Source: Gonapodya prolifera JEL478 (Eukaryota > Monoblepharomycota > Monoblepharidomycetes > Monoblepharidales > Gonapodyaceae). From it: a DNA stretch of 64,000 bases. A program made the position numbers and the translations under genes. Numbering within the stretch: the stretch's first letter is position 1; each line of letters opens with the position of its first letter. Shown in pieces: positions 9,734-20,698 of this stretch. The notes under the pieces are model-generated. The model did not search any database. It was not told where the DNA came from and saw only the letters and a list, made by a program, of their open reading frames with translations. The DNA is taken from contig KQ965733.1 of NCBI GenBank assembly GCA_001574975.1, positions 65,012 through 129,011 on the forward strand, read 5' to 3'.

Positions 9734-12700
9734 TTAGTAGTGCAAAATACCATCTATCGCTTGCTGGAATGGGGAGATGAGATGAGCGGCGGCTGTCTTC
9801 ACCGCTAGCTGAGGTGGCCCGATAGGGTCGAGCACCAGCTCTGTCAAAAACGCACTGCCATCTGGTAATCTTGCGGATGAGTAGATGTGCGTCTTTGGCA
9901 CGCCGATCAAATCGGTGAAGCAATACCTTTGGGAAGTCAACCACACTCACTTTACTCTCCAACTGCCTCTCCGCTACGGTGAAAACGTTGTTAGAAACGA
10001 GTCGATTCCGCACAGCGTCTCCTTGCGATAAAGTTATTGGTGCAAGAACGGACTTCCACTCGTTCTGCGGCGGAATATCTTCCTTCCACATACGCAGCCA
10101 CAAGGACTGCTCCAATTGACCCTGTTCTGTGAAAAGAACGTGCACCGGTATCAGTGCTGCAAAGTAGAAGATCCCAACGTTGTTTTTCACCGCCACTTAA
10201 GGAAAATATCTTCAGCAGTTGTTTGTGGACCCGAAGCAAGTGCGATGGCATACCTTGAAGCATGTTTACAGGGTTCATCGTTTGAGGAAGCCCTCCAATA
10301 CCAAGTCGAAGAGAGGATTCAGTGCTGGTGTTCGGAAACAGAGGACCGCGGATGTCCAGTGGACCCCCTGGCACGATGGCAAAACTGAAGGACGGGTGAC
10401 CAGCTTAGCCCACTTCAAATGCAAGCAAGAACACGCCACCACACCTGTTCTTATTAAATTGTATTGCAAAATCTGTAAGAGGTTGCAGAGCTTTGTTGGA
10501 GAAAGTCAAATCCATGTGAACCTGGCCTTGACGTCGAGAGAACTGCCACGCGAACGTGAGATAATTGGTTCAATTGAGCATATTTGAGTTGCTCCATGCT
10601 GGCCTTCACGGTACTCACAGTCCCCGAGATCTCCATTCCTTTCCCGTTTTGAGGTGTTAACCACACCGTTTTTGGTTGGATGTAACCTTGCTGGACTGAA
10701 AGAATCGACAAGTCCGCCAGAGGGTTTTTCTGCATTCCAATAGCAGCAGCGGCTGAGATAGATGCACCCGCACCGCTTGGTTGTGCGCCCAACGGCTTGC
10801 CCGATCCTATCGCGACAGTGACAGGTTGAATGCCTCCGATTAAAGTAGGCACTGATGGGGCACCATTCGAAACTGGTGCAGAGGGCATTTGCAGCGTTTG
10901 CGGGGGCATACTAGCCAAGGACGGCATTTGTGCAGGTTGTGTTGGATTGGAAAGGGGGTTGGCGAACATTTGGTTTGATGAAGGTGCAAGAGGAGGAGTT
11001 TGAAGTTGCGACATAGGTTGCATGAGAGGACTGGTACCCTGCTTCGGAGTATTGGAGTAAGAGCTCTGAGAATGAACACTGAGCATGGGTGATTGACTTG
11101 CAGGTTGTGGCTGACCGAACGAATTATTCGTATAGTCCGGCATTGTAGCTGGAGCTTGAACGGGAGAGAGCTGCATTTTTGCCATGCTGTTGACGAGCAT
11201 GGGGCTGTTTCCCTCCCCGGTGACAGTGGAGTCATATATGTGACCCCCAATGTCACCGCCCATCATTTCGTTGTCTTCCAATCCCAAATCCAAGAGGTTA
11301 CCATCGCCTCTCATTCCGGCTCCACTCAGAATGCCAATGTCGTTCGAGTATGGATTCGCAATGGAAGCATTCTGGTAGATGTTCGTTGTGCTGCATTCAC
11401 CCAGCAAGCACGTCAAATTCTTTATCACTGGAACACCGTTCAAGTAGCTCGCAGCTCACCCTTTATTCGATTCGAATTGATCCAGTGGTGCGACTTTCCT
11501 CATTGGGTTTAGAGCGCGTGAATGGTGCAGTCTCCTCGGTTTGATTCCACCAATAAACGCCGTCGGGAGTTTATGATAAATCGAAGATAGACTTGAAACA
11601 TAGAGAAGGAGGTCGTCAAGGAAGTCCGGGTCAAGGTTGTCCGTCTCGGTCGATATGGGGGGTTTCTCGCTCAGAACGATTTGCTGGTGGAAGGATGGCC
11701 GTAAATCACTAGCACAAATCTGCACAATCAATCAGTTATAGTACCTTGGCAGCGACTGGGTCCGTCGACAGCATCCGCCAATAAATGAACGCACGGTCCC
11801 GCAATTCGGGGTTGTCGATGTCCTCCGTAGCCCATTTCAAAACTTTGGGAACAAGTTCCTGTCCTGCGGTGGGTCTCTTGATAAACAACTTCACGATTGC
11901 AGTTAACAGGGAGAGTTGAACCTGGATAGATGATGTTGGGAGTAAAGATCTGATGGCACGCCATTACATTGGACCTGAGATTTTGTTACCTCGGGTGGTT
12001 CCTCTTTGAAAGGTTCAAGGAACGAATCAAGGAGGTCGTGTGCATTTTCGATCCGGTCAGCATATTGGCCAATAATCCAAATCATACTGGCTTTCGCTTC
12101 CGATTCGTCCAAGCTGTCGAGGTTCTCGCACAATGTAGCAATAATCGACTCGTACCTAAACCGAAAGAGTGCAAGGTCAAGTTTAATGTTTACGGCGACG
12201 TTAGCCCAACGAACAATTACCGATTCGGGTACTTTCGGAAAATATCCTGTCAAATTTCGATGATGCTTCTGTTAGCAGGTAAAGGCGTCAAAGGAGATGT
12301 TTTTATTTACCTTGATGACCACAATCGCCTCTTGGACGACATAATTGACTTTTGTTCTGATAAGCTCTACCAACGTCTGAATGCAACGGTCCGCAGCCTG
12401 CTCGATCTTAATGGCACACCGACCGATAGAGCGAACGGACTTGCGAACAAAATCTACGTCAACTTCAGATGAATACCTGAGTGATATCAGACACATCAGA
12501 GACAAGATTCTCTTTTTCGTGGCGTCATAGACTTACTCTCGCAGCTCTGAAAGTACTTGCTCGACATTATTTTCGTTCGCCAACCTGATAATGATCTCCA
12601 ACTTCGCCATTTTTACGTAGATAGGGTCATTGTACTTGCAGAAGAACACCTTCATCTCGCCCTTGAGGAAATCGGGCTTCTTCTGAATGATGAGGAGAAT

Positions 12701-14017
12701 ATTTCGTAGAGCGACGTATTGAACCTCAGGACCGTTGTGGAGGAGCGTTACTTGAACGTATCAGTGGGATTGTCATGAGTGGGGGACAGAGTCGAACATC
12801 GTTAGACTTGACATACCCAAAGGTGGGGCGAGCTTCCGGTAAAGAGAGTTTACAGTCTCCTCCTTTTGAATATAGTTTGCTAGGTAGAGTATGGCCTTCA
12901 CGGAAGAAAGAACTACGGCAGAATTTGCGTGTTGGAGACGTGGGACCACTCGTTCAGCAAGAAGCTCCGCGTCAGTGGATTCCTGGGGTGTATGGAACAG
13001 AAGAGCCTCGAGGAGGTACACTTGGCACCATCTAATGAGGGGTGGAGTCGTTGCTCATATTTGTAGCAATTCTACTTCGCTTCACTTACTCATTACAGTC
13101 GTTGATGGCGGTCATAAGCTTATTCGCCATCGAAGTGTCTATGGTCAATTCAAAGCGCTCCGAGCGCTCGGCAATTTCCGAGAGAATTGCAACCGCATTT
13201 GCAACCACCTTCCATGACATCGTCATTGTCGGGCAATTCAGTTGACCACGACTTCACTCACTGTAGCGTTGGAATCATTCAAAAGCTCCCTTACGCTATC
13301 CAAAAACCCTTCCCGCTCCACCAAATGAGGGTCATGCATGTCCAGTTTTCCAACGCAAACCGCCGCTGTCTTTTTCACGTACGGATCCGAGTCCTTCAAA
13401 CAATGGTGAAGAGGATCAGCCAGTTGGTCAATGATTTTGTCGACGTTGATATAAGACATGGTTCTTATTGCCAAAGCGCGGATCAAGGGATTGGTATCTG
13501 AAGCATCCTTTGAACGTCCAGGGAATGGTCAAAATGTCTGCATCTTCAGTAAGAAACGTGCCACCACGCACCCGCACAAAGGAGTTGACGGCCATAACCG
13601 CCATGTCCGGTTTGCTCTTTGCGTAATGAATAAGGTAGAGGTAGACCATCTTCTTGACTTCCAGGACAGGAATCTGCATACACGAGATCACATCCGTGAA
13701 GAGGGGGGACATGTCGTTTCCCATGGTCATGTTCGCCACAATTTTCTTCATTGCAGTCTTTTTTCTCGTGAACTTGACATCCTTCTTGTCGGTGGCAAGC
13801 TCCTGTCGTAATTCCTGGATCTTGCCTGGCGGGGAGCGCGACCATCGACCGGTAGTTGTCCACGGGAGGCAGAGGGAGCAAGAAGCGTCATGATTTACGA
13901 CCCAGCGAGACGAAACACCCGTCAATTGAAATGTGTTCGGGCTCGCCGTCCGCTTCACATTTTACGGCAAGGAATCCTGCACCACTTACCTCGCTGGAAG
14001 TATTTTGCGTCCCCCAT
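9734..14017 (-). CDS. beta-adaptin, large subunit of AP-1/AP-2 clathrin adaptor
   Basis: A long multi-exon gene. Exon 1 (13990-14017) encodes [10 protein letters not shown], and exon 2 (from 13825) continues K-I-Q-E-L-R-Q-E-L. The helical trunk follows ([18 protein letters not shown]), then a Gln/Ser/Pro-rich hinge (about 10700-11200) and a C-terminal ear domain (V-L-F-T-E-Q-G-Q-L through A-I-D-G-I-L-H-Y). The ear needs a 59-nt intron after E-S-K to restore the frame; the continuous frame across it has no resemblance to the ear. The protein links clathrin to cargo in trans-Golgi/endosome or plasma-membrane coats. Sequence alone does not separate AP-1 from AP-2. The stop is TAA at 9734-9736. 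It lies 220 bp from the hydratase gene, same strand. Confidence 0.92.
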
Positions 14018-14237
14018 CGTAGGATGTCAAATGAACGCTCGCTAGACAGCCACCTGGAAGGGGGAGAATGGGGTCCGTGGCGTTTGTGCTGGTGCAGAAT
14101 CGGCAAAACTACCCACCCCCACCACATTGCGAATTCAGCATTCAATTCAATCAAATGAACCACTCGGGTGACATTTACTAACCCTCTCAACAACACCGAC
14201 GACTCTTTCGCCCCTATAATTAGTTGCACCAACATGT

Positions 14238-15366
14238 TCAGTCTTCAATTTCGACATAAGCACTGCTAATAGCAATGACGTCCGGACGATCTACAACGCG
14301 CACTTGAAATAGAACCTTGTTCTTCTCTCGCCACATCTCGGTCCGCAACGTCTCTCCGGGGAAAACTGGCTTCGAAAATCGAACCTAATGGTTCACAAAG
14401 TATCGCAAAAACGTGTCAAACAAGAGAACGGGGGACAGAAAGTCTCACCTTGATCTGCTTGAACTTCGTGACGTCTCCATCACAAAATTTTTCCAGAACT
14501 GCTTTCCCGGCAACACCAAAAGTGCACAGTCCGTGGAGAATAGGCACGTCGAAACCTCCTTTCTTACTCTCCTCAGGGTCGACGTGGAGGGGATTCACGT
14601 CACCGCTCAAACGGTACACTACCGCCTGCTCCTCCGTCGTCTTCGTCTCAGCCACAGCATCCGGATCCCGAGTGGGAACTTCGTCGTTACGACTGAACGG
14701 GTGGTCCAATTCGAGGTTTTTTCTGCCTCCGAACCCGCCCAGACCCCGAATGAACAGGTTGAAATCCGCAGTCGCGATGAGCTTGCCCGTGTCCTTGTCC
14801 TTCGACTCGACTGATACGATAACTGCGGCACCTTTGCCCTTATCAAGGATGTCTATTACGCGGGCGGTGGAGAAGATAGTACCGGAGGATGGGATCGCCG
14901 AGTGGAGGGTGAGGAGCTGCTCTCCGTGAAGAAGCATCATCTTTTAAAGCCAAATATTTGTCAGTGGGGAAAGAGATCCCGGTTAGGGGCGCAGTGAGCA
15001 ACTGTCTCACGGGGTTGTACTTTGGCAGGAAGTCATTGAATCGCTTCTCCCACATAGCCGCAAAGGCAGGCACGACGGCGTACGTAGGGAGCACCTTGAA
15101 ACCAGAGGCGTTTTCGTACACTAGGTCCAGCTCGAACCGTTTCGCGCCAACACCGAGGGCACTGAAACGACGAGGGGCTCATTAAATCCGACACCCCAGA
15201 AAACGCAATGAATCTTCGCTCCATCTCTCTTGTTCAGTCGAAGCACGCCCTGCTCGCCCGTATTTCATGCTACTTACTAAAGAATCGCGTCACGAGGGGT
15301 ATGTGTGGTCTCCGTCGTATTGACACCCTTTTCGCGGGCTCCAGCGACATCAATTTGACTGCTCAT
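14238..15366 (-). CDS. MaoC-type enoyl-CoA hydratase 2
   Basis: Four exons (15278-15366, 15011-15161, 14449-14940, 14238-14384) give 292 residues, with an N-terminal hot-dog half and a catalytic C-terminal hot-dog half. The hydratase 2 signature [12 protein letters not shown] is intact, with the catalytic Asp and His. L-L-H-G-E-Q follows the intron at 14941-15010, and I-L-H-G-L-C-T-F-G is also typical. The family hydrates trans-2-enoyl-CoA to (R)-3-hydroxyacyl-CoA in beta-oxidation. It matches the hydratase part of the peroxisomal multifunctional enzyme but stands alone here. The C-terminus ends V-E-I-E-D, with no SKL-type peroxisomal signal, so location is open. Confidence 0.9.
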
Positions 15367-15716
15367 CGTTCTTGCAGGTTGTTGTGTTACGAAACTCGAT
15401 TGCCGGGGTGGGATCGAAGCGCGATGGGTGAACGTTCTCAAGTTGGACACAGGATTCCTACAGTATAGGGCAGAGAACGCCTGCAGACCTCGATGAATGT
15501 GGGGTAGACGAATAAGACTTATGGGTCCTATTTTGAAAGCGAGAGGAGGCCAGATAGAGGGGAAATGGGTTGGGGGTGTCCGGGACGAATTCGGCCTACT
15601 AATGAAGGGATGGCAAAATTTGGGGCCTTGTGTCTGTTGCACCTGAAACCACTTTTTTTTGGTATGTTTCACCTAAGCCCAGCTGTGTATGTCCATGCTA
15701 ATAATTCACACGACAT
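15367..15716. other. intergenic
   Basis: A gap between the hydratase start and the histidine-phosphatase stop, both minus strand. I see no coding potential; it should hold the hydratase promoter. Confidence 0.6.
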
Positions 15717-17156
15717 TCACGTCGCCTTTTGCTTTGCCTCCGATCCCTCGTCCGCCCACTGGCTCGAGAGCCGGCTCTCGTGCGGGCGCAAACACGTGAT
15801 GTGGTCATAGTGGCTGGTATCATTGAGGACCTAGCGTTGCACATGGGGTGAGCCGCGGGGGGTGGGGGTTGTGGGGTGGTGGTGTTTGGGATTCAGCGGA
15901 TGACGCACAATCGTAGTCTCGGAGGTTCCCACTCACCTGCAACCTCGCAACAAGACCGTCAGCGATCTATGGCGCGGACAGACACATCATGTTGGAAGGC
16001 AATGGGATCGACAATATTTCGAACACCACACTTGCCTTCATGTCCACGATGTTGAGACAGCATGGTTGTTGGTCCAGGTGATCGCGATATCGACGGAGAT
16101 CGAAGCCCAAGAAAGAGCCCTTCGAGTAGTAATGGACCGGAAGTGCCAATCAGACGTTCCGCAACAGACTTCTTAGCACCGTTGAAGGGTCTGGCAACTG
16201 CTCACAATAAGCAATCGAATAGTAGCCTTGTGGCTCACGACCAGCACCGTCTCGCCCGGATGGCGTTTTGCGATTTTGCGGATGCACGGGAGGGACCGGT
16301 TGAGGACCTGCCGCAGAGCAAGCACTAGGTCAAGACGTGCTCTCTGGCCCCGACAAAATGAATTCTTACGGAGAGACCGGTTTCGCCCCCCGGCGGTGCG
16401 TCTTACGGTTCGGATTGTCATTGGGACGTTCAAGTGCAAAAGAAGCAGAGTTCAAAGCACAACCACGGGACACGTGCGACGAACGACACACGCACATGTG
16501 AAAGGATCGCTATCCCATTCTTTATACTCTTCCGCAAACTGAGACTGGACTTCGTCGCGGGTTTTCTGATTGGCGTGCCGTGAGGGTCTTTATTCTTATC
16601 AGGAGCTCCGGCAGCACGTTCATGTAAACTCACCCCTTCCTAACAATACGAGCCCAATCCATCCCCAATCACAAGCACGAGCGCGATTGTGAATAAGAGC
16701 AGACAAATCCGGCCCCACCCTGCTCGGACTGTCCCCACATCGCATCCGGGAACTCACCCACTTCCCATGATCGATCTCCTTCAACCCCTCCATCGTCTCG
16801 ACGCCCAACGGATCGATATCACTCCGCTCGGCCAAAATCGTCTTCGCTGTCGTGATACAGCGGTGCATCGGTGACGCATAGACCGCCGCGATAGGAACCG
16901 TCGCGAGGCGCTTGCCGAGGGCTGTCGGGGCCCATGCGGGGCGGGGCAGAGCGAGGAGAGCGGCCAAGATTGCAGCGTGAGAAATTGCAGTGAGCTGGGG
17001 CGAAAGCGGCAGGAGAGATCGCAGCTGGGACACACCTTTGGCCTGCGCTATTCCAGTCTCGCTGAGCGCGACGTTCGTGGACCCCGCGAAACGATCCTCA
17101 GCAGACAATTCTGTGGCGCCGTGGCGTACGAGGAGGATGCGGGTGCGCGAGGGCAT
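15717..17156 (-). CDS. histidine phosphatase (phosphoglycerate mutase-like)
   Basis: Seven exons (16758-17156, 16496-16565, 16370-16401, 16206-16307, 16036-16119, 15937-15966, 15717-15830) give 276 residues with every phase closing. The catalytic R-H-G motif is at residues 11-13 (L-L-V-R-H-G-A-T), Y-A-S-P-M-H-R follows, and the second catalytic His is in V-V-S-H-K-A-T. Also visible are G-G-E-T-G-L-S and D-H-L-D-Q-Q-P. The superfamily removes or moves phosphates on sugar phosphates and other small molecules; the substrate cannot be read off. Intron 5 (15967-16035) appears to be GC-AG, with a gcaagt donor; this is the only arrangement that gives V-A-R-L-Q-V-L-N-D-T-S-H-Y near the C-terminus. 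The start ATG at 17156 is secure. Confidence 0.88.
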
Positions 17157-17427
17157 TTTGATGGTGGTGGTTGTTCGGGTGTTGAAGTTCCGTGTTTACC
17201 TGGGACTGAATGGCGCCCTTATGTGGGGACATGCCGAAATGTTACGTAATGGGTCGCGAGATGTGCGGCGGGGAATTGAAAAAAGATATTTATTTGATTT
17301 TGAATTCAAATGTGTGCTTTCGCGGTCGTATCTCTGTCCGCTACCAACCTCATCTCCCCTCCCTGTTCCCACCTTCAATAACACCAAAATAAAACCACAC
17401 ATTGCACCATCTCACCATCCCCACGTC

Positions 17428-20321
17428 CTACACCAGCACACCCCTGCCCTCACCAAACCCCTCGCCAAACTCCCCCTCCATCCCTCCATTAACACCATGC
17501 CCACCGCCACCAGCACCCCCAAACAGACTCTTCATCCTATAAAACGTATTCCCCGTGCCCTTTAACCCTCCCCACCTCTGCCCGCCATCCTGCGCCGCGG
17601 CCATCGCGCTCGAGGGGGGCAGCATCGTGTGCATGCCGCGGTCCCTTCCCACCACTCCCACGCCGCCGCTGGACGAGGGAATCGCCGACGTGGACACCCC
17701 TCGCGGGCGCTTATCGGGCCACGACGACCGCTGCCGCTGGAACCGCTGGTGGGTCTTTGAGCTGCGCGCGTCGGCACGTACGGCGGGGGGCGTCCCACCA
17801 CCTCCTCCACCACGGTGCCGCCGCAGCGACGCGGAGGGAGACGGCGCGTTGGAGGTCGGAGCAGACCGGGGCGCTGGTACCGGTGGGGGTGGAGGCAGGG
17901 GAGCGCCAAACTCGCCGCCGCCGTCGATGTCGCCCGGTACGGTAGGGGACGTCGGAGTTGCTGGCGTGATGGCAATGAACGGTACCATGACCCCCCCGAC
18001 CCCGACCCCGACCCCGCCGCGCGACCACCCGCTGCTCTTACGGCTCCCCACGACGGACCCGGGCTCGCTCGCCGCGCAGGTGGCGTCGTCGTCGTCGTCG
18101 GGGGGGATGGCCGATATGGGGGTCGCGAGTTCGATGTCCCATTGGGTCGGGGACGTCGGCGAGGGCGTGGTTGGGGTGAGTGGGGGGGCGGCGGCGGTGG
18201 TGGCGACAATGGTGTTGGTTGTGGGTGCAGGTGCGGGCACGTGCGGCGGTGTAGGAGATACGGGCCGAGACCGCACGGGAGGCGAGGTGATGACGTCCAC
18301 GTCACACGGTGTGGGGTCCTCCGGGTTGTTCACGGCGTCTAGCCCGGCCTCGACGCTCGCGATGGCGTCTTTGAGCGCTGCAATTCATGGCGCGGTTAGG
18401 TCTTGTCTTTCCCTTTCCCCCCCGCCCACCCGCACACCAGCACTCACCATCCCACTCGGCCGCCTTCCCCCTTACCGCCGCCGCTCCCTGTGCCCCTCCC
18501 ACTCCCCCTCCCACTCCAGCTCCCCCTCCCTCCCCCCCACCAGCGCCGCCCCACCAATCCCTCCACACCCCGACGCCCCGCTCAAGCGCCTCCTCGGCCC
18601 TGCGTCCCCTGTCGACGGCCTCGGACGCCGTGCGGGCTGCGGAGCGGGCGAGGTGTGTGAGGCGGGCGGTGTGTAAGGAGAGAGAGGCGTGCGAGGCGCG
18701 GAGAGTGGCGAGATGGGTGGCGATGTGGGTTGTGTGGGATGTGAGGTGGGCGATCTGGAGTTGGGGGACAGGTGGGAGACGGTGGTTTTGGGGGGCGGGG
18801 GGTGGAGGGGGTGGGGGGGCACGTGGTGTGGGAAGTGGTGTGAGAAGAGACATGGGATCAGTAACACGTCACGTGAGTAACTCAACACACAACAAAGATT
18901 TCAAAAGAAAAGCAAAAATAGAGGGGAAAAAAGCAAGACAAAAAAGCGTGTCCATCGGGCACAGATTCGGTCCAGCATGTTGACTATCGAGTGTGACGTG
19001 ATCGAAAAGCATCTCCAACCCTGTCCACTCCCACCTCGTCCGCTTCCTTCCCACTCAGACCCATCGGCTGTACCACTCTCGTTGTGCCGTCTTCACGCCC
19101 ACATTCTTATTCCAACCAACCCCGATGACTGCACTCCCCTCCCACCTCGTCCTCTTCATTCCCACACAGACCCATCGTCTCCACAACGCACACGAGGTCC
19201 TGCAATCTCATCATTCCACTCCGATCGATGCTCCATTTGCATGCATTTTCAGTATCCACAGAACAAACACTCCCCAAACGGGTGATCTCCGCACTCCCCC
19301 CCCTTCCCCCCCCCCCCCCCCCCCCCCCCCCCCCACCTCGCGCAGATCACTCGCCTCCGGCGGACAGCCTCGGTTAGTGCTGTCGCGCTTAGGCCTCGGA
19401 CGGCTCGGTCTTCCGTGCTTCGGACCTCACAACCCCCTACCTCCCTCCCACACCACCAAACTCACCTCCCCCCCCCTCCTCTCCGCCACTTCCCTCCACA
19501 TCTCGCTCTCCTCCCTGGCCCTCCTGACGACGTCCGCGCACCCTTCGAGCCTCTCGACCATCTCGTCCGCCCAGGCCGACATGGCCTCGTCGCGGGCCTC
19601 GAGAGATGCGACGCGTGCGCAGGTTGTGTGCAGGTGCGTGATGTGGGGTGGGAGGGTTTGGAATTGGGCGAGGCTGGGGGGGGGAGGTGAAGGGGGGTTA
19701 TGTTGATGAGTCGGTGTACGAGAGATCCGGCGTTTGCTCGCAATTATTCTCCATCTTCATGCTCCATGCCCATCTGGCGTTGCAGTGCTCCAAGTCTCCA
19801 AGTCGACTGATGTGTGCCGCATCCGCGCAGTTTGGACTCTTGTGCGTTCGTACTCTGCATGTCCTCGTTTTCATCCATCCATCGCCGTCATCACTGCTGC
19901 TGTCCCCATCCCGGCATCCGTCCCAAGTTCCGGACAAGCTCACCTCGCATCGAGCAGCTTGACGCACTGCGCGACATCGCCTCCGCCCTCCCTGTCCCTC
20001 TTGTCTCTTTCGTCCGCCTCTGCCTGCAGCCGTGCGACCTCTTTCGCGAGCGAGTCAGCGCGTGTGCGTTCTGCTGCGAGGAGGAGGGACGTGTCGTCTG
20101 GGAAGGGGTGGGGTGATGGGGGGGTGATGCGGGGTGGAGGTGCGGTGTGTGTGTTTGCGGGGTGATTGGGCGTGGGAGCGAGCAGATGAGCGCGATGGAG
20201 CGAGAAACGGCGAGCGTAGGGGATTGCACGCACCGCGCTCGCCCTTGATGAGCTTGTACTTTGTGCGCGAGACGAGCATCGAGTGATGTGTGGTGTGTGA
20301 TGAGGTGCTGCGGACACTCAT
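17428..20321 (-). CDS. unrecognised coiled-coil, Pro/Gly/Ser-rich protein
   Basis: A minus-strand gene whose exons I could join by phase. The first ends K-L-I-K-G-E-R, and the second (about 19940-20120) is a charged heptad coiled coil with A-K-E-V-A-R-L-Q. The third (about 19460-19690) contains S-L-E-A-R-D-E-A, the fourth (about 18390-18790) a helix with T-A-R-L-T-H-L-A-R-S, and the last runs A-L-K-D-A-I-A-S-V-E into a long Pro/Thr/Gly/Arg-rich tail to the stop at 17428. I recognise no family. A coiled-coil scaffold with a disordered basic tail is what the sequence shows. The large third intron (about 18800-19460) contains a 29-nt poly-C run and a diverged duplicated block. The start could be 20321 or the next in-frame ATG at 20279. 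Confidence 0.7.
19306..19334. repeat. 29-nt poly-C run
   Basis: Twenty-nine uninterrupted C on the plus strand (G on the coding strand), within a large intron of the coiled-coil gene. A further C run precedes it after two T. Confidence 0.95.
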
Positions 20322-20698
20322 CGGGACATGCTCCGCCCCACACACACACCCCACACCGTGCGAGTTGCGAGTGCGGAAACGGCCACGCGGGAGAAGAAAA
20401 AGGAACGCGCACACTATTACACGCATGGAAACGGCGGAGAGTGTTGACGCCCGGCTTGCAGTAGTTCACGAGTGCTGCGGTCGAGGCCGGGTGCTTTCTC
20501 ATTGCGCGGGTCTTCACTTTAGTCTGCCACCGCCCTGCACTCGCCACCTCATTACCCCCGCACGTCCCTTTTCCCGGCGGCATCCCTCTGAGTCCACGCT
20601 TTCCTCTCCTATCCCATCTCCGCACCTCCGCGCTTCTCCCCCTTCCCCAACCCCCACCACCACCCGCTCTCCCCACCTTCCACCACCCACCCACCACA
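20322..20698. promoter_or_regulatory. divergent promoter between coiled-coil and ABCF genes
   Basis: The two genes start on opposite strands either side of this 377-bp gap. The ABCF side (20520-20698) is strongly C/T-rich, as in many fungal promoters of well-expressed genes. No specific element is identified. Confidence 0.4.

Noticed and set aside
9900-9960. A 24-nt intron in the beta-adaptin ear
   Set aside because: A 59-nt intron ending ...gccaaag gives the right frame and a normal size.
16344-16369. A 26-nt intron in the histidine phosphatase gene
   Set aside because: Using the acceptor at 16308 instead gives a normal 62-nt intron and joins G-L-S directly to V-L-N-R, as in relatives.
17555-18676. 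373-codon open frame on the plus strand
   Set aside because: It is antisense to the Pro/Gly-rich tail of the coiled-coil gene; high GC removes stops in all frames. Its own translation is low complexity and its opposite strand joins by phase to the coiled-coil exons.
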